Below, in pieces: positions 16,576 through 21,226 of a DNA stretch of 21,226 bases. Made by a program: the position numbers and the translations under genes. The notes under the pieces are model-generated. The model was given only the letters and a program-made list of their open reading frames with translations. It made no database searches and was not told the origin of the DNA. Source of the DNA: a virus; IMG/VR virus record IMGVR_UViG_3300009081_000049, positions 1 to 21,226 of that record. One strand, written 5' to 3'. Position 1 is the stretch's first letter. Each line of letters opens with the position of its first letter.

Positions 16576-16782
16576 TTAAGATTTAACAACTTTGGCTATA
16601 TCTAACCTCACAAGCTCATCAGCGACAAGTCTATGCGGTGTGATAATTTTCCCCAATTTGTAATGCTTTGTTTCTTTTATGATTTCCAATTTAACCCGAT
16701 CTGTGTAACGGATTTTTAACTTCTTTTCGTTTGCTCTTGAAAGCATAACTTTGGAATCAAATGTTTCTGTTTTAGTTGCCAT
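16576..16782 (-). CDS. Small basic protein between capsid and connector genes
   Basis: This 68-residue protein is rich in Lys and Arg and has no membrane segment. Its second half (HYKLGKIITPHRLVADELVR) resembles the end of many short phage proteins found between the major capsid and connector genes, in which K-x-G-x-x-x-x-P-H-x-(V/L)-x-A-x-x-L-V is followed by a short helix. The gene is 19 bases after the capsid stop codon and is followed by the connector after 12 bases. A small head-completion or decoration role would suit the place, but no test is possible from sequence alone. Confidence 0.68.
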   Translation of the reverse strand: MATKTETFDSKVMLSRANEKKLKIRYTDRVKLEIIKETKHYKLGKIITPHRLVADELVRLDIAKVVKS

Positions 16783-16801
16783 TGTTATTATTGTTTAAAG
16801 G

Positions 16802-18085
16802 TTATACACTTGGTTCAGCTTGTTCAATAGCTGATAATACAGTCGCAATATCATCATAAATGATAGAGTTAGTTAATGAGCTTGGAAGATAAGTTCCCAA
16901 AAACGCTTCTAATTTCTTAGACATTAAGTTTTTACGGAAATCGTCATTCTCATATCCTTCGTAATACTCGATGTTTTGAGAAATTACAACTTTAAAGTTT
17001 TTTAAGTCACCTACTAAAATAGATTCATTATCCATTTTGTTCGTGAATACAACTCTAACCTCACCTACATTGTTACCATCTTGCGTTACAAATGGTGGAA
17101 CGATATAATCGCCATCAGTATTTTTAATACCTTGCATTTTTGCTCTCCATACTGTGTTTAAAACAGCAGTAATTTGTCCTTTATAGTTCCCTAAACGAAC
17201 TTTAGTAGCCATTGCCATAATAACATCATAGATGTTAGCATCTTGGTAGTAACCCGCTAATTCTGTTGGAACAACAAATGCAGAAGCTAATTCAGCAACA
17301 CCTGCTAAATTATCACCGATATTATCACCGGCCAATACTTCGTCATCAATTTTTTGCTCAACTAATTCACTTGCATGAGTTCTAAAATCAGAAACAACAC
17401 TTGGAGCATTTTGTGCCAATCTTTTTGACATTTTCCAGAATAAAGCAACCTCTTTAACTGGTGCTTTTCTTTCTTGCCAATCTGCATCTACTAATGGTTT
17501 AGCATCACCTTCGCCAATAAATTCAGCATCCCCATCTTCGTTAATACGGTCAACATACCAAATTGACTCTGTACCGGCTTGTGTTTGAACATCTACTAAA
17601 GGTAAAATGAACGTGTCAGGCTTTGGAGTTGAATAGATTGTTGAATCGATATAATTACCAAACAACTGATTGAAACCGTTTGCTACATTTGGCAATACGT
17701 TTGCCGTAGTCATTAACGCAGGGTCTTTAGTTACTAATAAATCCTGAGCTTTAATTTCAGTTTTAGCTGAATAGCTTGGAGTTGTTTCAGGTTTAGCTTC
17801 TAAGTTCTTTTCAACGAACTCAACGAAATAACCTTTTTGAGTTCCGGTAGTGTTACCCATTTGATTTTCTTTTAATTGATTAATTAATTCTTCTAAATCG
17901 GTGATAGCTTTTGTAGCTTTACCTAATTCATTTGTCAAAGTTTCATTTGAAACTAATCCTTTTGTTGCTTCTTCAAGTTCTGTTTTTCTTAAATCAGCTT
18001 CGTGTGCTTTCATAGCAACTGCATAAACATCCACATCTTGCGGTGTCATTTTGCTTAAATCTTCTTGTGTTTTGTAAATAAACAT
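16802..18085 (-). CDS. HK97-fold major capsid protein with N-terminal delta-like region
   Basis: This 427-residue protein has an N-terminal helical, charged region at residues about 1-75 (KTELEEATKG, then ITDLEELINQLKEN), typical of the delta (scaffolding) domain that the prohead protease removes. A flexible stretch (about 76-130) follows. The HK97-type core begins near residue 130, with ESIWYVDRINEDGDAEFIGE, then KEVALFWKMSKRLAQNAPSV and ELVEQKIDDEVLAG. These are the E-loop and spine-helix type features of such coat proteins. It lies 2 bases after the protease gene, as expected for a protease/substrate pair. No separate scaffold gene is seen, so the N-terminal region probably serves as scaffold. 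The exact cleavage site cannot be read from the sequence. Confidence 0.9.
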   Translation of the reverse strand: MFIYKTQEDLSKMTPQDVDVYAVAMKAHEADLRKTELEEATKGLVSNETLTNELGKATKAITDLEELINQLKENQMGNTTGTQKGYFVEFVEKNLEAKPETTPSYSAKTEIKAQDLLVTKDPALMTTANVLPNVANGFNQLFGNYIDSTIYSTPKPDTFILPLVDVQTQAGTESIWYVDRINEDGDAEFIGEGDAKPLVDADWQERKAPVKEVALFWKMSKRLAQNAPSVVSDFRTHASELVEQKIDDEVLAGDNIGDNLAGVAELASAFVVPTELAGYYQDANIYDVIMAMATKVRLGNYKGQITAVLNTVWRAKMQGIKNTDGDYIVPPFVTQDGNNVGEVRVVFTNKMDNESILVGDLKNFKVVISQNIEYYEGYENDDFRKNLMSKKLEAFLGTYLPSSLTNSIIYDDIATVLSAIEQAEPSV

Positions 18086-18087
18086 TT

Positions 18088-18915
18088 TTAAAATAAGTTT
18101 ACGTTAATAATTGTTTTTGTTGTTGTTGTTTGAGTGTCTTGCAACGGCTCGGTTTGTTCTGCTGGAGTGTCTTTAACGGCTTCAACTGATATTGTAGGAG
18201 TTGCAAAGTTTGAACCTTTTACAACTGCTGAACCTTCTACTACTTTAGCTTCGGAAACTACCCAAAAATAACCCCTTTCATCTGCAACCTCTTTATTGGC
18301 TATTTCATTATAATATTTATCCCAGACTTCTTTTTCTTCTACATCAAATTTAGATTCTGAATTAACGGCTAAATCTAATTTAACATAACGCATCCCTACT
18401 GAGTGTTCTTTTACATATCCTTTTGCATATTGCTCAAACATAAACGGATTGCGTATCTTTGGAATGTTAGCTTCAAAAGTTAACGCTTCGGTTGTTCCTT
18501 TGTAACTATATCCTAAATCAGACCATTTCATTTCCATTACACTTGCTTTCACTTCATCTGTTATGATTTTGTCAAAAGTCATTTGATGTTCTTGCAATAA
18601 AAGTAAATTCTTTTGTTCCTTTACTGATTTATTCCAAATACCCTTAACGTGCAAATCGTTGTGACTGTCTAATAAATTGGTTGTGTTGATTATTAATTTA
18701 GCTTTTAAACCATTTGCATCAGCTAAAGGCATTGATTCCGCTTTTACTACTTCGCCTTTGTCGTTTTCAATACCTACATAATGAAAAGTTGCATCAGCAT
18801 CTTTAGTAATCATTTTCTTTTGAGCAATCAAAGTATTTTTATTATCCCTTAATGCTTTAAACAATTCATCTTGTGTAGCAAATTGTCTGTCCGGAAATTC
18901 TTTAACTACTATCAT
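18088..18915 (-). CDS. Prohead protease (HK97-type, S78 family)
   Basis: This 275-residue protein has the two signature sites of the HK97 prohead protease family. The first is a His in LLLLQEHQM (H110), preceded by an LLDSHNDLHVKGIW stretch (81-94) that fits the D-x-H-x-D ... G-x-(W/F) opening. The second is the Ser in VKEHSVGMRY (S172). The enzyme would remove the N-terminal helical part of the capsid protein during head maturation. Residues about 240-275 form a Thr/Gln/Pro-rich tail (EQTEPLQDTQTTTTK), likely disordered. The ATG overlaps the small upstream gene by 4 bases (ATGA, 18912-18915). The length is a little above the usual 180-220 residues because of the tail. Confidence 0.88.
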   Translation of the reverse strand: MIVVKEFPDRQFATQDELFKALRDNKNTLIAQKKMITKDADATFHYVGIENDKGEVVKAESMPLADANGLKAKLIINTTNLLDSHNDLHVKGIWNKSVKEQKNLLLLQEHQMTFDKIITDEVKASVMEMKWSDLGYSYKGTTEALTFEANIPKIRNPFMFEQYAKGYVKEHSVGMRYVKLDLAVNSESKFDVEEKEVWDKYYNEIANKEVADERGYFWVVSEAKVVEGSAVVKGSNFATPTISVEAVKDTPAEQTEPLQDTQTTTTKTIINVNLF

Positions 18916-19013
18916 TTCTTTATAATTTTATCCTCTTTCAAGGCTTTTAATTTATCTTTTGTTTCCTGTTCAATTGCTTTCTCAATTTCGGCTTTTGTTA
19001 ATTTTGTACTCAT
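18912..19013 (-). CDS. 33-codon gene between portal and protease
   Basis: This short reading frame has ATG at 19013 and stop TGA at 18912-18914. Its ATG overlaps the portal's TGA stop (ATGA, 19010-19013), and its TGA overlaps the protease's ATG (ATGA, 18912-18915). The product is a lysine/glutamate-rich helix that starts MSTKLTKAEIEKAIEQ and ends KEDKIIKK, probably amphipathic. Exact coupling on both sides and the helix-forming composition argue that it is translated. Without it the portal and protease would be separated by 94 bases, in a module where other gaps are below 25 bases. I recognise no family. It may act in head assembly, or its main role may be to carry ribosomes from portal to protease. 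Confidence 0.72.
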   Translation of the reverse strand: MSTKLTKAEIEKAIEQETKDKLKALKEDKIIKK

Positions 19014-20179
19014 AACGTTTCGATTTTGATTCCTAACTCCCTTGCTAATTGTTCATTTTCTAACTTTAATTTTATCACTTCTTGTTTTTCCTTTTCAAAT
19101 ACTTGGCTAAACATTAAATGACTCCATTCCATTCTTATATCTTCTAATCCAAATAATACTTCAAACTTATCCGTTAAATCTTGTCCGCTTGGCTTTAAAC
19201 TGTATTCGACGTGTCTTGCAGTTGCTTTCTCTTGGTTCTCATATGTTGAGCCTCTTAAATTAGCTTCAAGAACATCTCTTGGTATTCCATACATCGTTCC
19301 TATCATAAAATAGTCATTGTAGAAACTTTCATCTAATTTTAAACGTGCAATATCATCAACAAATCTTTTTATATCAATAGGCTTTTTAACTGCGTGTACT
19401 TTTTTGCCACTTCTTAAAACCGTTTCAATACTTTCTTTATCCTCTTGGCCTAACGGTATTTCGCTCAAACTGTCATTCTTTTGACTTGCAATAAACTGCT
19501 GAGAAAATTCAAGGTTGACCGCTTTTGCATTTAATGCTTGTTCAGAATTTCCGATAACTTTGTAAAGGCTATCTAAAACACTATTCCCTAAATACCAATT
19601 TCCACCTATTCCATTTGTAGTATCAAAAAAGAATGTTAAGTCAGAAATACGAATATTTGAAGTTAAGCCGTCCTCGAATGTATATGTTAGTGTTTGCCTT
19701 TGTTGTTCATCAAATGATTGTTTGCTAAATAGCATTCTGCTAAACTTACTTTTACCGTTACTGAAATCAAAGTTAGCAGGATTCAACCAATATAGTTGAG
19801 TGCTTTCATTCATTGTATTGTTGGTTCTGTATAGAATCGCTTGTCCTAACATTTTCCAAAACATATAATCCCAAAAAAACTGTGTCCAACTTTGATAAAA
19901 ATTAGGTTGCTTTTTTATTGAGTATAAAAAGTTTATCTCTTTTAACTCATCATTTTGATATTGGTTTACTTTTCCAAGCGAAAACAAATCACAATTTAAC
20001 TTAAAGACTTTTGTACAAGCTGGGTTCAAAAGCACCGCATTAAGTTTCTGCTGATAGTTTGTGTACTCTTTTGAAGTTGCTCCAGCTCTAAACATTTCTG
20101 TAAACCAATTGCCCTCATTATCTCTTGTAAGTGATAATGGTTGCTTTCCCCAATCTAAATTAAAACTGAATCGTGCCAT
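19010..20179 (-). CDS. Portal protein (HK97-type)
   Basis: This 389-residue protein shows the pattern of HK97-type portals. Residues about 95-120 contain a WDYMFWKMLGQAILYR helix and strand, followed by a YWLNPANFDF segment (130-139). A central wing/stem part follows. The conserved GTMYGIPRDVLEANLRG STYENQEKA region (294-319) contains the G-x-P and S-T-Y-x-N residues of the family. A C-terminal helix (KEKQEVIKLKLENEQLARE) closes the crown end. The length is close to that of the HK97 portal (about 400-430 residues), slightly short. The start lies 11 bases past the T-run of a terminator hairpin, and the stop overlaps the next 33-codon gene. The leader AATATG has no clear Shine-Dalgarno site. 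Confidence 0.9.
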   Translation of the reverse strand: MARFSFNLDWGKQPLSLTRDNEGNWFTEMFRAGATSKEYTNYQQKLNAVLLNPACTKVFKLNCDLFSLGKVNQYQNDELKEINFLYSIKKQPNFYQSWTQFFWDYMFWKMLGQAILYRTNNTMNESTQLYWLNPANFDFSNGKSKFSRMLFSKQSFDEQQRQTLTYTFEDGLTSNIRISDLTFFFDTTNGIGGNWYLGNSVLDSLYKVIGNSEQALNAKAVNLEFSQQFIASQKNDSLSEIPLGQEDKESIETVLRSGKKVHAVKKPIDIKRFVDDIARLKLDESFYNDYFMIGTMYGIPRDVLEANLRGSTYENQEKATARHVEYSLKPSGQDLTDKFEVLFGLEDIRMEWSHLMFSQVFEKEKQEVIKLKLENEQLARELGIKIETL

Positions 20180-20190
20180 ATTAAATAAAC

Positions 20191-20236
20191 AAAAAAAGCG
20201 TACTGCTATCTAAATTAATAGAAGCAATACGCTTAA
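20191..20236 (-). terminator. Strong intrinsic terminator immediately before the portal gene
   Basis: On the minus strand AAGCGUAUUGCU pairs with AGCAGUACGCUU (12 consecutive pairs including one G-U). Three more pairs (UCU with AGA, after one bulged U) close an eight-base AUUAAUUU loop. A seven-base T run follows at 20191-20197. The T run is about 11 bases upstream of the portal ATG at 20179. The strand direction is clear because the opposite strand lacks a T run. Any transcript from the terminase side must pass this hairpin for the portal and capsid genes to be expressed. Confidence 0.88.
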
Positions 20237-20270
20237 AACTTTGTTGTGCTGTCTTTACGTCCATTAATTT
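20212..20270 (-). promoter_or_regulatory. Leader segment complementary to the terminator loop (possible anti-terminator)
   Basis: The terminator loop and part of its stem (minus strand TCTATTAATTT, 20212-20222) can pair over 11 bases, with one G-U, with AAATTAATGGA at 20260-20270, upstream in the same RNA. The alternative helix includes the UCU that forms the top of the terminator stem, so both cannot form together. This is the layout of an attenuator. However, the region is AT-rich and the pairing could be chance. An additional small hairpin at about 20272-20294 (AAAGTG with CACTTT) lies upstream. Confidence 0.45.
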
Positions 20271-20297
20271 GAAAAGTGCATCTTCACACTTTGAAAG

Positions 20298-20305
20298 CAA
20301 AAGTA
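20298..20305 (-). promoter_or_regulatory. Possible Bacteroidota -7 element
   Basis: The minus strand reads TACTTTTG, a perfect TAnnTTTG match to the -7 element described for Bacteroidota. It lies 32 bases after the terminase stop codon. No good TTG (-33) partner is visible about 17-25 bases upstream, so strength is doubtful. If used, transcription would begin near 20291, giving a leader of about 100 nt before the terminator. It is uncertain whether this feeds the portal gene or ends as a short RNA. Confidence 0.35.
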
Positions 20306-20336
20306 TAAAATAAATATTGAATAATTTGTTTATTTG

Positions 20337-21226
20337 TTATATTTTTTTTATTACTCCGAAATCGAACAACTTTTGAACGCAATAAGCAGTACTATCAATT
20401 AGGTGATTATCTTGGTCAATTGGCTCTTCTTGAATGACTCCAAACTTGTCTTTTTGATAGCAATAGTTTTCTTGTTCTAACTCTATATTCTTTGAAGTAT
20501 CTGTATAATAGATATTTAAACCTTGTAGCATTTGTATTCTGTCCAGTAGTCTTGACTTACCACCAACGGCCACCGCATTTTCATAACCAACCCTACGAAG
20601 TGAAACAATTTTGTTTGGTCTGTTATTATCGCAAACAATTATTTTATTCTTTGGGATGTTTAGCTTTTGAAATAACCAACTAACTAAGCCATCTTCATCA
20701 GCTCCATTAATAGAATGTAAATCCATTGATGAAAGTGAACGTCTTATTTCATTCTCACTTGCGTAGTTATGCTCATGAAGATATAAATTACCATCGCTAT
20801 ATTTAGCCTCAACTATTGCAAACGGGTCAACTGTTCCCCAATCGACTCCGAAATATGATTCTTTATTTAGATTTAAAAACTCAATGTAAGGAATTGACTT
20901 CCAATTGTAAATACGTCCTTCAACTTGTCCAACTTGGCCGAGTCCGTACACTCGCCACATATTCGCCCAATATTCATTTATTACCTTACCATCTTGCAAA
21001 AATCCCTTTTCCTTATATCTTAATATTTCCCCTTTTTCTTCTTCTGATAAAAATTCATTATCTAAATAAGTAAGGTTTATAAAATCGCAATCGTTCCGGG
21101 TCATTACTTCGGTGTGAAACCAAAACTTTGCATTTGGATTAAAATCGATTATTACTCTTTTTGCACGGGATGTTAATTCACGGTATGTGTCAAACTTTAC
21201 TTTGTTTGCTTCATTTACAAAAACAA
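20337..21226 (-). CDS. terL: Terminase large subunit, N-terminus outside window
   Basis: The reading frame is open through 21226, so this is the C-terminal 295 residues of the packaging motor. The first visible residues are VFVNEANKV, the likely Walker B region, then RVIIDFNP near residue 23, a segment typical of terminase_3-type proteins. The ATG at 21104 is internal. The nuclease domain is complete: FGVDWGT (Asp at fragment residue 128), IIVCDNNRP (Asp 199) and DQDNHLIDSTAY (Asp 277) supply the three acidic residues of an RNase H-like fold. The ATPase Walker A part lies beyond the window. It ends with TAA at 20337. A 157-bp gap separates it from the portal, which is unusual here. Confidence 0.92.
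   Translation of the reverse strand, partial: VFVNEANKVKFDTYRELTSRAKRVIIDFNPNAKFWFHTEVMTRNDCDFINLTYLDNEFLSEEEKGEILRYKEKGFLQDGKVINEYWANMWRVYGLGQVGQVEGRIYNWKSIPYIEFLNLNKESYFGVDWGTVDPFAIVEAKYSDGNLYLHEHNYASENEIRRSLSSMDLHSINGADEDGLVSWLFQKLNIPKNKIIVCDNNRPNKIVSLRRVGYENAVAVGGKSRLLDRIQMLQGLNIYYTDTSKNIELEQENYCYQKDKFGVIQEEPIDQDNHLIDSTAYCVQKLFDFGVIKKI

Noticed and set aside
20337-21104. Terminase starting at the ATG at 21104
   Set aside because: The frame continues in the same direction to the window edge and encodes conserved VFVNEA and IIDFNP segments upstream of that ATG, so it is an internal methionine.

Overview
The window is the structural half of a tailed, siphovirus-type bacteriophage or prophage. 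Every gene I accept lies on the minus strand, so the module reads from right to left: DNA packaging, portal, protease, capsid, connectors, tail tube, tape measure, tail tip, fibres, then small membrane proteins that may belong to lysis. The DNA is strongly AT-rich. The gene starts have A-rich leaders with little Shine-Dalgarno signal. Several proteins (tail-fibre linkers, the small membrane proteins, the major tail protein) have a style familiar from Flavobacterium/Bacteroidota phages. I therefore infer a Bacteroidota, probably flavobacterial, host. No integrase, repressor, replication gene, tRNA or host gene is visible, so prophage and free phage cannot be told apart.

Right end (about 16.6-21.2 kb): a terminase large subunit cut by the window edge, a 157-bp intergenic leader with a strong terminator hairpin, the portal, a 33-codon gene, an S78-type prohead protease and an HK97-fold major capsid protein with an N-terminal helical delta-like region. 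Middle (10.2-16.8 kb): four small connector or completion genes flank a major tail protein with a C-terminal Ig-like domain. A second strong terminator follows the tail protein gene. Then come a Cys-containing small protein, a putative tail chaperone in the usual slot, and a tape measure protein of 952 residues. Left end (1-10.2 kb): a large tail-hub protein, a run of six receptor-binding or fibre-type genes ending in a 936-residue fibre with seven 16-residue YadA-head-like repeats, a small conserved fibre-adjacent protein, and three membrane proteins, the last cut by the window edge.

Most genes abut or overlap by 1-14 bases (ATGA and TAATG junctions), so translation is probably coupled throughout. 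The only notable non-coding stretches are the gap before the portal (20180-20336) and the gap after the major tail protein (14378-14438). Both hold an intrinsic terminator only a few bases ahead of the next start codon. That points to transcript attenuation setting the ratio of packaging, capsid/tube and tail-tip products. The most novel-looking item is the leader before the portal, where the terminator loop is complementary to an upstream leader segment.
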